Shown here in pieces: positions 11,469 to 25,645 of a stretch of DNA of 64,000 bases. The notes under the pieces are model-generated. The model ran no database searches and was not told where the DNA came from. It worked only from the letters and a program-made list of their open reading frames with translations. Positions within the stretch are counted from its first letter, which is position 1. Each line of letters opens with the position of its first letter. This DNA comes from Homalodisca vitripennis (taxonomy: Eukaryota > Arthropoda > Insecta > Hemiptera > Cicadellidae), in NCBI RefSeq assembly GCF_021130785.1, contig NC_060214.1:48855001-48919000 (forward strand). The letters are read 5' to 3'. Made by a program: the position numbers and the translations under genes.

Positions 11469-14400
11469 TATTTTTATCACACCGACTGGTTCTCCAAACT
11501 TATTTTATATAAATCTTTTCAAATAATAAATAGATTTTTCATTCTCCTCTAAACACAAATATGAAGTCTCGTTATTTCATTTCCAAACCGATCACATCTA
11601 GACGCCAACAGCCACGTTGTTAGTCAAATTTGTAATGAAATGGATTGGATTTAGTTATATTAGTTATTTAATTTCAGGATCCTTTAATGATTATTGTTAG
11701 GTGCTTGGTTATTGAAATTGTTTTCGTTCCAACAACTATTCAACGCTTTTCCATAATGTAAATTACTGCAAGAATATTTAATAGACAAACAACATTCACA
11801 AGAACACAATATTAGTAGGCAAACCATCAACAACCTTATTTATCCTTCTAGGAAACATACACGTAAACAATTGCTAATGATTGGGAAACATTTAAAGCAA
11901 AGTTCCTATTGTATCAGCAAGCGTTCGGATTTGCATTTGTTTGATTTATAAACTAAGGAGCTATTAAAACAATTAACTAAAATTAAACTTTCATAATTTT
12001 TACAAAGTGTTATTTTTTTATACTTTGTTATGATATTCTATCATGTACGTAAGCTAAAAGAGATATAATCAGTACTGGCGCTATATATCAATACAAAAGA
12101 AAAACTATATGAATTATAATCTACTGCCTTTGTCATTGTATAAAAATATTGTCTAAGATACGAAAGAAAAGTCATAATAAAAACTTAAATTTTATAGTTT
12201 TAAGGCTACATTTCCAATAGATACCACGGAATCAAGACATATCGTACAAACCACCAATTTTTAAAATTTTCCTTAGTTGGTTAGTAGAAGAAAATGTTTC
12301 TGAAATTTAAGTGACACATAGATTTTTGCTGTAAACAGTGTGGGTTCAATTGCATGTTATAAACCAACCAGAATTAAAGTTTAGGTTAAAATTGTTTATG
12401 AATTTGGAACTGCTTGATTTTTTCAATTGCTTTCAGAGTGAGGTGATATTCAGGATTGATAAGGATGAGGTAGGGGCGCCTATTTTTGTTACCGAGAATG
12501 GATAGCGAGCATTACATATCAGTCATGTCAGCTTGGAAGCAGGGTAGACCAGTTCTCTTCCACCCACTGCAATCATAGCGAGCAGTGAATAGTACTACTT
12601 TAGCTAGAAACACTTTAACACTGAATGAGTTCCACCCACTTAACAGTCATCCTCCACGATTTATCACGATCTATTGTTTACCCTTTTACCCAAATATTTC
12701 AACATTTGCTGTCAGAGATGTGTTTGCTCGTGAAAATCCGCAAGGTTTCCATATATGAGTGAAACATCGGTTTTTCCTGTACCCAGTGTATGAACTGAAG
12801 GGTATATGCAGGCCAGAAGGGAACCTTTCTTCTGGGGATGAAATTGTTTTATTGAGGTATCACAGGTCCTTAAAATTTTTGCTTTCCATCCCCAGTAATA
12901 AATTATTCTTACCTGAAAAGGCTTTTTATCAATGTTTTGGACTGGGGTGTTAGAACATGATTGGTGATAAGAACATTTTTTGAAAACTTCTTTATTCTAA
13001 GACCTGAGAAAGAGTATTCGTCTTATAATATTATGGCTCCAAACAAGACACAAGCTTGATAACTTACCCTCACGTGCAATTTATAACTTAGATACATGGG
13101 CAATAAATACGATAATAGTGAGATATGTGTTATAACGTTGTGAGGTTCGATATACACACTAGCAGCTTGTGGTATATTACGATAAAGTTAACACCACAAG
13201 TTTTCATAAAATTTTTTTGTAGATGAGTACGCTGATTTGTTCAGAAGTACGAACTGAATGGTCCTTTGACTCTTTCAAACGAAAATCAAACGAGAAAAAC
13301 TAAATGTTAAAGCTGTTTAACTACATTTTGTTAAATAAGTTAGCACAGCTGAAATACTTTAAGCCTATAATTTATTATTGCAAAAAATCCTTATAGTATT
13401 TAAAACTGAGATACTCGTATTTACTTATGTAAAACATGAGCAGTCAATCGATATCTTATTTTGGTTTTTATAAGAAACTTTCACTATAATACTTCCTTTA
13501 TGTAGTAATACCACAAAGAATAAGTGGTCTTTCGGCAACAATGGGTAATTTATTCTTTCAAATTACGAACATTTTAGAATTTATCTAATCTCACCAGCCC
13601 GTACGACCATCTACAATAAACTCTAACTAGGTCCTAGTTGTAAGCGTACTCAAGCGTTCCTTACACTCCAAACACATTGGTCAAACTATCCTCTCATAAT
13701 AAAACTTAGATAGGTTTGGGCCCTGAAAATCTAATCCTGTTCTATAATGTGCTATCAAATTTCTCCCTAATTTTCAAACATAACAAGTGGAGAGTGTACT
13801 ACTACTACTTTTGCTAAAACTAAGTTATGTGTTAGATGGATTGGTGATGTAATCGATATGGAGCGGATAACTTAAGAAAAACATTTGTTGCGCAAAAAAT
13901 TAATTTGATATAAGGATCATAAAAAAGTAGACGGGTAGTAGAATTATGGATTCGGGGGAGGGTAACTGAATAAATTCTTGCAAGGATTAAATTTACATTT
14001 CAGACTGGTTTTATTCTATGTATTTTGGTAAATACTTTCTCAGATTTCATTACTTTCCACTTAAAATTTAAACGTTAGTGGGTAACGTAGCAAAGAAATA
14101 CAAGTGTAACATTACACTGTTACGAACTTCATTGTTTAGAACTCTCCTAATATGTGAGTTAGTCAATCGGTGGTCTTCAAAATACAATAATATCATAACA
14201 TTACCAGGCCATACATAGTTTCTTGTGGACCCAACATTTATGCATTCACCTTACAATCAGTGAATCCATACAAACTAATGAAGATGAACTATAAAATGTT
14301 TGTTGTATTGTAATTTATTTTCTAAGGATACGATTGTCTTTGAATAAATATTGCTCTCAGTTAATTGAGATCCATCTTTAGCACTATATTTGAGAGGATT

Positions 14401-15765
14401 TAGAAAAAACTAATTCCTTTTTCAAATATCTTTTACAACCACGTGCCTGACGAAATGTCTTAAAAAAGATATCTGCGTATATACAGACAAGTTAACAGCA
14501 AACCTTTCCGTTTTATTCAGAAGAAACAGCGAAGCTTCAGCCAAACAATCATCAAGAACCCCAGCACAACGGCCAACCTCTCGTCTGTGAAATGGAATTG
14601 TTCTTTCCCATCATTCATGTCCAGGTGACAGATCGATGGGAGGACTTTAGGTGGTGTCTCATCGATCAAGTAATTTGCTTATGTAAAAAAATAATTGATA
14701 GGTTTAAGAATTAATACAACTTGTATAAGTTTGATATGTGAATTATAAAGCTGCTTCTTAACAGATTAGCCCCTCTCATTATTCAAAAAGAGGAATTATT
14801 TGTAACATGAACAGGGAATGTTTCGTAATATTATTAAAATATCTAAAGCTGGACTTAATTTCGTCTTAATGTTTGGAAATATAAAGCCAGACGGTATCCT
14901 GCTATCCTGCTAATTCCTTACTGTATTTATTCAAAAAAGGCAATTGATATTCTAAGGTAGATAACTGGGCTTGGGAAAATTTAGAAATTATCAAACTAAT
15001 AGCATAATATTAATACTGATATAGCCGAACATAAAAATAAATTTTGTTAAAGGGCTACCATAAAGTTTATTCCATTAGTTTTAAGACGTAGTAGGTAAAT
15101 AATTAATCTGTACCCAAATTAAGTAATTTGTTAAATAACAGCTTGTATATTGCGAATCTACATTTTTTATTTAGACTCGTATTTTCAGTTTAAAAAGTTT
15201 TATTTTTATAAGTAATTAATTAAACACATTTAGAATGGAGTGGTCAAAAATGGAACGACGCCCAAGGCAAGTTTAAATGAAAACATTATAAAATGATAAC
15301 ATGATGTACCGCTTTGCAAGAAAATCGGAGAACAAATTTAATCATCTGTGTCCTTAATGCACACATCATAGATATCATAAAAATAAATTACTAATACAAC
15401 ATTTAACATAAAAAAATTCACAAAGTTACCGTAAGTTATTAGGTAGGAGGTACCTAAAATGTATTAAAAATGTTAACTAAATAATAAATAACACGCGGTT
15501 CTCGTGTTTTGATGCACAAAGTGTACATTACTTTACCTGAAATTAGTGAACATACGACGTAAATGAGATATACATTGTACAAACTCACCAACAATGTATC
15601 CTACTACGTTGTCCTTGCTGTAAGTGGGTCTGTTGATTACCTGCTATATCATTATATCACCACTATAATTAATGATAATCACTAGAAAAACTAACTGTTA
15701 CAAATCATGTTAATTATTGAAATACTATATAAAATATCACGATAAATTCCTTAATAATTATATAT

Positions 15766-15803
<38 letters not shown>

Positions 15804-16040
15804 ACTATACAACATGATATTAATAACATAAGTGGAGTTAGGGATATCAAGCCGTCTGTACCACTAAGCTTACGGATTTCTAGAAAAATATTTTATTTCG
15901 AAAACCATTTGAGCTTATCTTTACTAGCATGGCAATCATCCATTTGTTTTGTAAAAGATACAATATCTATACAGTTTTGACTATAAATATCAAGCACTAT
16001 CTCTTAACATTATAGTTATAACCTTTCTAATAGTCTAATA

Positions 16041-16782
16041 TACAGAGTGTACATAAAGTCCTGCACAGGTATAATATTTTCTGAACGATAACAGATAAAT
16101 CAACAAGATTTGGTACATCAACACTACACCTAAAATTCTACTTTTTGAAGGAACTATCAGTTTTCTGTATCATCATGGGGGAACGTCCCGCAAGGAGTCA
16201 GAAGGAAATCTTAAATAGGAGCATAGGTCAATATGCACATCATTTTAAAGGGCTTATCTAGCAGAGTTTAATGCCGCAAACCGCACTCAAAAAGATTGAT
16301 CCAGTACAAAATGGCGGCTGTTCAAAGGTTTTACTTGGTTACATTTTATTAGTAGCCATAACCCCAGTAAAGCAAAACTGCAACCAAAGAATACTGCAGC
16401 TAAATACAACATTATGCTTGTCAGTTATACAGAAGTGAATTATGACGTTAGTTATCCTCAAGGGTTACAAATTTGGTCCTAATATATTGATAACGGGGGA
16501 AAACTTGATAACAGTAACAATTAGAAAGCTCTTATCTTTGGGATGCAATTTGGACTTTCCTATTAGCCAGTATATTCCTAGTAGGCTATTCTAGTTTTCT
16601 TGTTTTAGTAGTGCTGTCCAACCTTTCTATCAGTCCGCGATTCCTCGTGTAATCGTCTGTTGTTTCCCCAACCAACCATAATAAGAAGTGTTATACGTTC
16701 ACGTTCGTCAAGCGACATAGTGTACTTGAAGAACTACAAGCAATACGATAAACTCTTTTGTACTAAAGCGCACTGATTGAAA
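16041..16782 (+). mobile_element. Mariner-family fragment, copy A only
   Basis: Begins TACAGAGTGTACATAAAGTC, close to the mariner-type end TACAGGGTGTCC of the element at 31478. A block near 16185-16320 (cccgcaaggagtcagaaggaaatctt and following, down to the stretch with ggcggctgttcaaagg) matches the subterminal region of the 31478 foldback and, inverted, the right end of the element at 37178-38231. No transposase coding remains and no matching right end is visible. Copy B lacks it: the flanks join around 49812 with a short unrelated filler. Confidence 0.7.
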
Positions 16783-17971
16783 GGTTCAATGCAGTATAGC
16801 TATGCAAATTTTATAACGTTTAAGGATTTTTAAAAGAAATGGGGAATTCAATAATCCATTATTATATATACTGTTAGTTAACCGCCCTGTTTGAGTGCAT
16901 ATAGTTTTACTGAGCAGTGTAGTGTAAATAACAACGTGATTTATCAATAACAATTTAAACCACATTTACAACTGTCTTAAACGTGTATCATTTATTGGTA
17001 CCAAGGATTTTATCACAGAACATCAAAATGCGGGAACAACACACCTTCGGCAGTGCTCGCCAACTACGAAGATACATAAATAGCAGTGAGAATTCTTAAG
17101 TAGCTCTCTAAATTGCTTTTTACTTTGAGGAATTTGTAATATTGGGTTAATAATTTCGAATTGTTAATTTGAATTAGATTAATCAAACAAATTTATTTCG
17201 TATTCAGAATTTGGATTTTTAGCTTTATTTATGAATTCAGAAATTAAAATTAAGAATTTTAAATTTAAATATTTTTTTATTTGAGATATCAGCCATCACA
17301 AAACTCATTCTTGTTTTAGAACTATTTTATCTAAAGACGAAATAATTTTCGAGATATGGTACATTTACATGCTTCATCATTAGGTTAGATTTAGTATAGT
17401 TGTCTAAGCATTAAAATTTATATACTCAGTAAAAGGGAGATTTGTACTGGGAGTACTTATGCTACATGTGTTACTATTCCTATATTACATATAATAATAT
17501 TAATAATTTATTTTCCTAAGCAAAAATTTACAGTACAGTATTTATATTAATCATTCATGTACGTGATGATTATTTAAGAGAAAATATACACACAAAAAAT
17601 CCATTTTTAACTTATCCGGCTGATTTTTATCTTATAAAATAATTAACTTTACTCATGTACAAAAGTTTCTTAACTATACAATACATTTAAGGTTATTTTA
17701 TGAGAAAACCCTTATTAGGGACCTGATTCGAGGCTTCTTATTCAAAATTAAATTAAAAGAATAAGCGATCAGATGTATTGGGATAAAATTCAAGTAAATA
17801 AAAATATCTCGATAGTAAAACAAAGATTTGTAACATATCTAAAAGATAATATAAATCTAAACATGCCTTTGAATGACTTCGCAAAAAAAGATCCATAATT
17901 AACATATAGTTAATAAATAATAAAGAATAACTGAAATATTGTTAAAATAACAACGTATAATTCCGTACATA

Positions 17972-18753
17972 CAGGCTGTTTACAAAAGGGTGTCACAAAC
18001 TTCTGTGGGTTATAATTATTATTGATCATTTCAAGCATAGAATTTCCTATGAACTAAGATCGACAATCTGTCGTTTAGAGGCCGCTAGCCGCTTGCCGCA
18101 ATTTTGTATGTTTTTAAAGGCTAAAACCGAATTGGACACGTAGATCTGAATGGATAAGAGAGCAATTTTCAAAAATTAATTGTGAAATTTTCATTATTAT
18201 TAACAAAATGGCGTCTTATTAAATTTAATTAAGAAAACTAAATAAATAGTTAGAGTTAAATAAACAAATAGTTGTGTCAATGTATTTGAAACCAACTAAT
18301 TAAAAAATTCGAATTACAACGGTACTTGTTTCAAATGAAATTCGTCGATGCATAAGTGAAGACGAGCACTTTAAAAGTGCGTTAGCACAAGCCGCGACCA
18401 GACAAAAAATTGGTATTTTGTTAGGCATCAGCTGTTTTATATAGGTTATAACTAATTTGAATGTTACCAAATATTTGGAATTGTTATAAAAATTCCAATG
18501 GTGCTTTTTTCAACAAAATACGTCACATAAGCGAGCACGACCACTTCAAAGGTACTTTTGCATAAGCATATGTGCTAACCTCGTTTATTTGGCTAAACTA
18601 GATTTAGAGGTAAAAATTAGATTATAAAAAACAAAATCGAGGCTAGCGGCTAGGTGACACATTCTTCAACCTATGTTTATATTAAATGTATAGTTTCAAA
18701 TGATTTGTACTATCAGCAACACAAGTTTGTGGCACCCTTTATTAAACACCTTG
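17972..18753. mobile_element. TIR element (MITE-like), copy A
   Basis: Ends are inverted repeats, CAGGCTGTTTACAAAAGGGTG on the left and CAAGGTGTTTAATAAAGGGTG (inverted) on the right, continuing as GTGxCACAAACTT, each flanked by TA. The interior carries an inverted CGCTAGCCGC motif near each end (18081, 18641) and two diverged direct repeats of about 90 bases (about 18310-18400 and 18495-18575). No coding capacity. It is present in both copies of the large duplication and so predates it. The TA target fits Tc1/mariner-type elements, but the family is unassigned. Confidence 0.72.
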
Positions 18754-18773
18754 TATACGTATAGTACTATATG

Positions 18774-18816
<43 letters not shown>
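18774..18816. repeat. (TA)n microsatellite beside the TIR element
   Basis: A run of TA immediately right of the TIR element. It is much shorter in copy B (about 51812-51827). Confidence 0.93.
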
Positions 18817-18822
<6 letters not shown>

Positions 18823-21800
18823 TACATGATACCGATCAATTGAATATAAGTGACACAAACAAACACCGATGTACAATATCTCTACAATCGTGTTTGTTCA
18901 TTGTTTTGTCTGGCTACTGTTTGGTGGAATACAAAGCTAAACGTATCTTGAAATCGTTGCAACTAACGAAAATGGCGTATTAAAAATCCTAAACTGGAAA
19001 AAAAGGATTACCTTAGATTTACAAGTTTAAGTAGCGTAAGTAAACTTACTTTTGGTTGATTAGATCTAGAAAAATATGATATTTACGTAGCATATTACAA
19101 TATTATAACTGGGTAGCAGCTGAAACCAAGTATACGAATTTTATTTGAATTCATCTTACAAATAACTAATTCACATATTAATTGCAATTATAAAAATTTA
19201 AATTAATTAATTAAAAATAAAATGCCATTATTTTAAATTGAATTTAATGTTATTTTAGAGAACTTTTGAAGTTTAAAATTAAACTCTAGATATGATATAT
19301 AGATTACTCGCAGTGATTAAAGATAGATAAGATAAATCGTTGGATCAAAACAACGAAGGCATAGTGTAATAGTATACAGACTTTTAAATGCAACTTCAGG
19401 GAAGCTCGATGTGTAGTCTGGCGCAATTTACCTTATACAATATTTGTTTTTCTGAGATGTATTTAAATTTCTAAGTTTGCAAAGGTGAGTTATCTAAGTT
19501 ACAAAAAATGCACGTTTGTTATAATAATGCATTACGAACAGTTCTGCATTTAAAGTTGTCTGTATACCGACAGTTTAAGCCTAATCACTCTACGTTACTG
19601 TTAATATAATTTTGTAATTAGCCCTGTTTTGATATAAACCTATATAAAAAACAGTTTTCATTATATTATTACTTTAATGTATTTTTATAAAAATATATAA
19701 AAGGAAGAGCAAGTTATTCTTGAGTATCAAGTTTTATTAAAAAGATGTGATTAATCATAATAGTATTTGAAAATTAATTGAGTAGATAGTTAGTTATAGA
19801 CACTAAATACAGTGCGTTTTTATTTTAAAAAGCACGTAAATGATCAAAGTGAGCATTGGGATGTAGTGAAGTTCACTTGACATTTATGAATCGTTTGTTT
19901 ATTCTGTGTCAAGGGTACGTCGAGTACGGAGCAGACTTTACAGACTCAGTGGAGCACGTAGTTTTAAACCTTTTATGTATTTTATGGAACTTGTTAAGAA
20001 ATATTTTGTCAGATAATTATAACAGCAAGTAAAAAAGAGTTTATTTTTAATAAATATTAAAATATATATTTTGAAACATTTATTTATTGACTGCAACAAT
20101 AAAGTGATGAGCAATGACAGCCAGAATGAAAAATTTGAAAAATTTATTTCGACAGGCTAATATCTTTGATAGCAAATTATAGGGGGGAAATCTTTTTTAA
20201 ACTTACAAAATAAAATAAAATGATTTTTTTCAATAACGCAATCCATGTGCGATTTTGGAGGAATTCGGGGAATTAACATTAAAGTGATAGCCAATTCTTT
20301 CCCGGCCTCGTTATTGTATAAATCATTATTACCAATTCATTTTGTTTGCGGCGCCTGCGTAAAACCCTGATGATACGTGTAAACCGTCGTATACATATGC
20401 CACAAAAGTACTTATTGGTACGAATTAAAATTGTTTAGTAAATATAAATGGGTTTTTTGTGGTATAGTAATAAATAAAACTCACTTTAGATTTGATGCAA
20501 CAAGAACTTTAAAATGAATTGGAAATGTTACTCTCCTAAAAATGATTTATACATAAAAGCAAATTGAGCTTAGCCAATTAGATCTTTAGAATATAAATAA
20601 TTATTATAAATATTAAGAAATAAAGATTGCTTTCAAAAAGAGTGCACGTACTTTATAACTTTAAGAGATGAGTTATCGTTAGGAGTTTGTAAGTAACAAT
20701 TTATTTCTCTGTAATGAACAAAGTATTTTCGTACAAAAATAATTGCACCTTGGAATAATTCAAATAAGATGTACCACTACATAAATTCCTTACCCAATCC
20801 CCTTACTTTCACTATTTACACTCTAGTTTTTAAAACCTCATTAGCAAAACCATAATAGAGAATGATTTAAAAAATGTAAATTTGTTTTGTAATGCTAAGC
20901 AAAATCCCATATATTTCACAGTACATTAACCGTCATCGGACAACTATTTTTGTAGAAAGGAACTTTCATTCACCTTCAAATTTCAAGTCGTTAGATCAGT
21001 TCGTCCTTGAGATATCATTCATGTATGCAGACAGAAATATCAAAGTTGTTTCAGCGCTTGAGTAACAAGCTTTGCGATGGCGATGGATTTTTAGTACATG
21101 TATAAATCGTCATCTTAGCGGAATATACAAAATTATTCAACATTAAACGATTTTCAAAATTTTGGTTGAACAAAAGTGTCTTAACGCTCAACCACATTTA
21201 ATAATTCACTAGAATACACAAATACACCAGTTGCAACGGCATAAAAGTCCTTACAGACGTTATTTCTTATTATCAAGTCAATAGCCTTGATATTTAAGTT
21301 TATTTATTTTCTTTTTACAAGTGTATGCGGAAATAAGCAATTTTTTATGATCTCTGAAAATATTGAAATTATCTGAAGGGATACAGACTATTTCCTTGAC
21401 CAGTTTAACATTTTATGCAACTTAACTTTCAGTGAAATTTATTCTAGGCGAACTTGAAATTCCAAGATTCAAGTTTATGACAATATAAGATTTCAGACGA
21501 TGTCTTGAGAGGTGAATGGAAGGTGAAATGGAGCTAAACTCAATATTCGTGTAAAAATGTTATGTACAAAATTCGTTTGGAACATACGTAACACAATTTC
21601 TAGTCTATTTAAAATAGGTTATTAATATAATTGTATTATAACTATTAATTCATAGTTAAGGAATCGTATTATTAGTAAGATTAAGGACCGTAGTTGAATG
21701 TTTGTTCGACTGCCGTTTATCTGTGTTTCCGTTTAAAACATTTGATAAAACAGTCCTAAAGACTTCAAAGTTTATACATAAAATTTCTCTCCCGCCAAAC

Positions 21801-22004
21801 CATTAACTGCATCACTTGTTGAGGGCCAGAATATTAAAATTACAGGTAAAAGTAAAACTCTGACTTTTTAAATGAGAGACGAACCCATTTTAAGAGTGAT
21901 TCTACTTGTCATGATGAGCTTATAGCCTGCGCAAGAACCTTAACAAAGAAATTAAAGGAATAGGAGATCCAGTACATTTTCTATGCCACCGATCAAAAGT
22001 GATA

Positions 22005-22105
22005 CGGTCACGGTTAGGTCAGGTTCAAATGAAACCTGCGGTATTTCTGACTAAGAACCAAATACGAACGACTTTGACGACTTGGCCATCGGCTCTCCGA
22101 ACATT
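22005..22105 (-). repeat. tRNA-derived SINE head, degraded (copy A)
   Basis: On the minus strand a polymerase III A-box-like TGGCCAAGTCG is followed by GCAGGTTTCATTTGAACCTG where a B box should be. The copy B version keeps a better B box (see 54980-55072). The body would extend toward lower coordinates and is unassigned. Confidence 0.4.
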
Positions 22106-22141
22106 TCTCCAATTCTTAGTTTTACATAGGTCTTAGATTAA

Positions 22142-23220
22142 GGGGAGATGTACGCCCTATACCAGCTCATGTTAATTTTCAAATATTTATGTTCATTTTT
22201 CTCAAGAACTATGCTACCTAACGAATTGAAATTTTTAGCACTTCTAAAACATACTATTATACACAAGCCCTGCCACTTTTAAAGATTTCCAATCAATATT
22301 TTTGGCTTTAGAAATTTTTTTAAGGATACTCAATATTTTTTTCAATTATTTGTTTAAAAAAAAATTTAATTTTTTTTTTATTTTTACCTAGACTTATGAA
22401 AGTGGCAGGGCTTGTATGAATAGGTACGTTATATATATGATATAAATTTCATGAAGATTGGACAACTAGTTCCTGAGAAAAAGGAACATTTATGTCAAAA
22501 AAGTAAATTTTCGGTAATTCACAAAACACTTTTATGTATACAAAAATATGATTGAAAAGTACCTTTTAAAACATTCCTGCTTCATAGTCTTGTTCCTTGG
22601 CCTTATCATCAATTAGTTTCTTCCTCACCATTCTTGCCCGTTTCCTAGCTTGCTTAGTATCTTCTTCACCAGCTTTTTCGGCTTTCCTCACTCGGTCCTC
22701 ATCAATCTGACGTAGGGTATAAACACAGTTTTGGCCTAGCTTTATACCTAGATCATTAAGCACTTTTATTCTGCCTTGACTTCCTTCATTAAAAGTAATA
22801 ATACTGTCAAAAACACCAAATCTTAGTGTTTGCAGGCCTACAAAATTTAATTTAGGTATACGCGTCCACAACACAGAATTAAAACTTTCGTTTACATTCT
22901 GTGTTTGACAATGGAGACATTTTTTAAGCAGGTCTGGTGAAAATAATATTAAAATATTATTAAAATAATATTAAGTAATATTAAAAAGTGCAAGTTATGT
23001 GTATTAAAATGCTCAAAACAATATCCTATCGTTCAGAACGTCTTCGATACGTCTGACCACGGATCCGTGCGCCCGACTAGCATGTTTATAATTTTTTTTT
23101 AGCATATAAATATAACCCAAATATATATGTATTATATATCACTGAACTCAGAAAAATCTATACTTAAATATAAAAAAAAAAATATTGTTTTTTTTTTACA
23201 ATATAGGCGTACATCTCCCC
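22142..23220 (-). mobile_element. Internally deleted Mutator-type (MULE) element, copy A only
   Basis: Terminal inverted repeats GGGGAGATGTACGCCCTATA and, inverted, GGGGAGATGTACGCCTATA bound a 1.08-kb insertion absent from copy B (flanks join at about 55100). Inside is the last part of a MULE-type transposase on the minus strand. The end near 22142 resembles the terminus of the larger MULE remnant at 41690 (shared CCCTATACC and CATGTTAA). No clean target duplication was seen. Confidence 0.82.
22566..22940 (-). pseudogene. C-terminal fragment of MULE-type transposase
   Basis: Homologous to the 41020-41331 frame. It reads from SPDLLKKCLHCQTQNVNESF through FVGLQTLRFGVFDSIITFN and a basic helix (KAEKAGEEDTKQARKRARM) to the terminal DYEAGMF. 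The open frame covers about 125 residues of what is normally a several-hundred-residue protein; the catalytic region is missing. The deletion junction lies just upstream at about 22941-22960, an AT-rich stretch. Confidence 0.82.
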
Positions 23221-24018
23221 CGTAAATGGCAACGAGAAAAATGCAAAAAAAATATTTAATCAGATTGAATAGATTATAATCAATGTAATTGTTTGATATA
23301 AGTGACACACTTTAACAAATTGGTCACAATTTGGTTACGTTCTGTATGGTCGTTGACACTCCGTTGTTTCTTATTAAGTTAGAACTTTAAGAAAAAACTA
23401 TTTAAATATTTCCTTTCACTTCCCTGATTGCTATTAACTTTTGTTAGACCTTTACTAAGTGTTATTTAATATAAAGGGAAACGCTGAAGTTCTTAGTTTA
23501 AGTTGAGCAACGGAGAGTATAATAATAAATATTTCAAAGCAATTTATCTCACAGACTTTCAATATCGTAGCTGAAACTCTTATTTCACCAATATCTGTCT
23601 TAAAATCCATGTATATTGTTAAATTTAATTAACAACTTTTTTCATGAAAATATAACTAAAAAATGTGTAAAATATAGATAGGTGCTTAATAGATATAAAA
23701 TATGTATCGAATTTATAGAGGAAGTTAACTCAATAACATAGCTCACTTTACAGAACGAACAGTCATGTTATTATTCTGTCTGTATGTGTTTGTTTGAAAA
23801 TATGGCATAATTATTAACGGATTGAGTTTAGATGTTCACATTTTGGTATATGTAATACTAGTTTATATATCTGCGACTAAACAATGCAGAAACTTTCTCT
23901 CTTTACTTTTAAAATATGGCCCTTGGTTCAAAATCTAACATGAAAATATTTTGTAGCTAGATCATTATCTCACTGACAGATTTATAAAAGGTCAAAGCAT
24001 TTGGCAGACTTTCACACC

Positions 24019-24205
24019 GGCAGGCTCTGACCTCTGGCATCTCTCTGTCACTGAAAGTTCTCAACCTCTACAACCCCACGTCTTCTAGTACCTCCAGACT
24101 TCTAGAAGGCCCAAGTCAATTATGGACTTTATGGCTGGCAGTCCTCGGCCTCTGGCAACTCTCCGTCTCTGGGAGCTCTTAGCCTCTTAAAGCTCATGGG
24201 GCGAC
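24019..24205. repeat. Two-unit tandem repeat, 118-bp period (copy A)
   Basis: GGCAGGCTCTGACCTCTGGC at 24019 recurs diverged as GGCAGTCCTCGGCCTCTGGC at 24137, both followed by a CTCTC(C/T)GTC(A/T)CTG segment. It is more GC-rich than its surroundings. The same pair lies at 55984 and 56102 in copy B. Confidence 0.7.
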
Positions 24206-25645
24206 GTCCGATAAATCTAAAAGGGATGGAGCCACTGACTCTAAAACCTTCTGTTATATATCTGGTATAAGATGCATTTGATTAGAAGGATTGAAAGAGA
24301 AATGTGAATTTAAGTAGAGGGATAAAGTTTTGCCGTTATTAGAAAAGAGCCTTTGTATTTAAACTATTCAAAAACACTCAGAATGCTACATATTTGAATG
24401 GATTTAAGTTGTTTAATTTTATATGGTGCCAAGAAAGAGCCTTATGCCTAATCTATAGTCAGTAAAATTACTCTGAACATCTTTTTGTTTGAGTGGATTT
24501 TCGTTTAATATGTTATTTATACAATCTTCAGAACAAATATTAATCAATGACAGCACAAAGCCTTAGGCTTTGGCGCTAAGGACGCACAGCCTCCAGACCT
24601 AAGTTGTTTTACACGAAAATATTATAAACGCGTAGGAGATATTTAAACAATATTGTAAACGAATGTTTTGTATAGTGTAAGTCAACCATGGAAGGTTTTT
24701 GAGCCCCTTCTGAGACACATATGTGGAGCCCTAGGACTACGTATATTATATATACAATTCCCTAGACCTCGTTGTGGTTGGATTGATCTAAACTAAATTT
24801 TGTGTTTTCGTCCTTGGACTGTGGATATTAATATTCCAGAATATTAACAATTAAATTATCAATGAGACATCCAAGACGATATAAAATATTTTTGATTAGT
24901 AAGCTCCGAGTGAATATTCAGTACAATTTATTCCTAAATTTTTAACTATTAAATATTGTCTGGTTTGTCTAAAATAAAAATCACTGTTCTAAATAAAATT
25001 AATGGATTAAGTATAAAATGGCAAATTAAAAAGTTCAATGTTTCAGAACATTTATCACTCTATTTTCCACAAAGAAATGACAAACCGTTTAGTAATATAA
25101 AAAGGTACCTTGGCAAGAATTAACGATATCAGTAAAATATATCAAGCTAAAAATCATAGCTATCTTCTAAAATAAAATAATAAAGTTTTCAAATTAAAAT
25201 CAAATACCACTTGGATATAACTAAAATAAAAATGTTCACGTCTAAGTTTACTCAAAATTCAAAAATAAAAAATTAAACTTCTCTTTCCACTAGTTGCACC
25301 TTAACTATCAAATATTTGCAATTCAGATACAACTCTCTCAAACGATTATTAAACTTCAATTAATTTCAAATTAATAATTCACAATAAAACAGTTCAAATT
25401 AAATAATATTACATTTCAATCAAAGTTGTTAAAAAAGTTCAATTTTAATTCACTTTTCTTACAATTTTAAACCAAATGTAACTTGTTTGATTCTGTTGTA
25501 CTTTATTGTTCATCAAGAATCAGTTATGCAAATTACTCTGTGGTTTCTATAAATTCAATTTTTCCTATAAAAAAACAACAAAATTAATTTAATATTAGAT
25601 CTGGAAGACTATTTCAATATGACTTACAATAAATTTGGTGCTTAC

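Noticed and set aside
12759..12953. Short frame near 12.76 kb and its 46.5-kb counterpart on either strand
   Set aside because: Conserved only as part of the large duplication. The frames differ between copies because of indels and no domain was recognised.
22330..23200. Runs of A or T near 22.37 and 23.18 kb as possible retrotransposon tails
   Set aside because: They lie inside the short MULE and no retroelement features accompany them.
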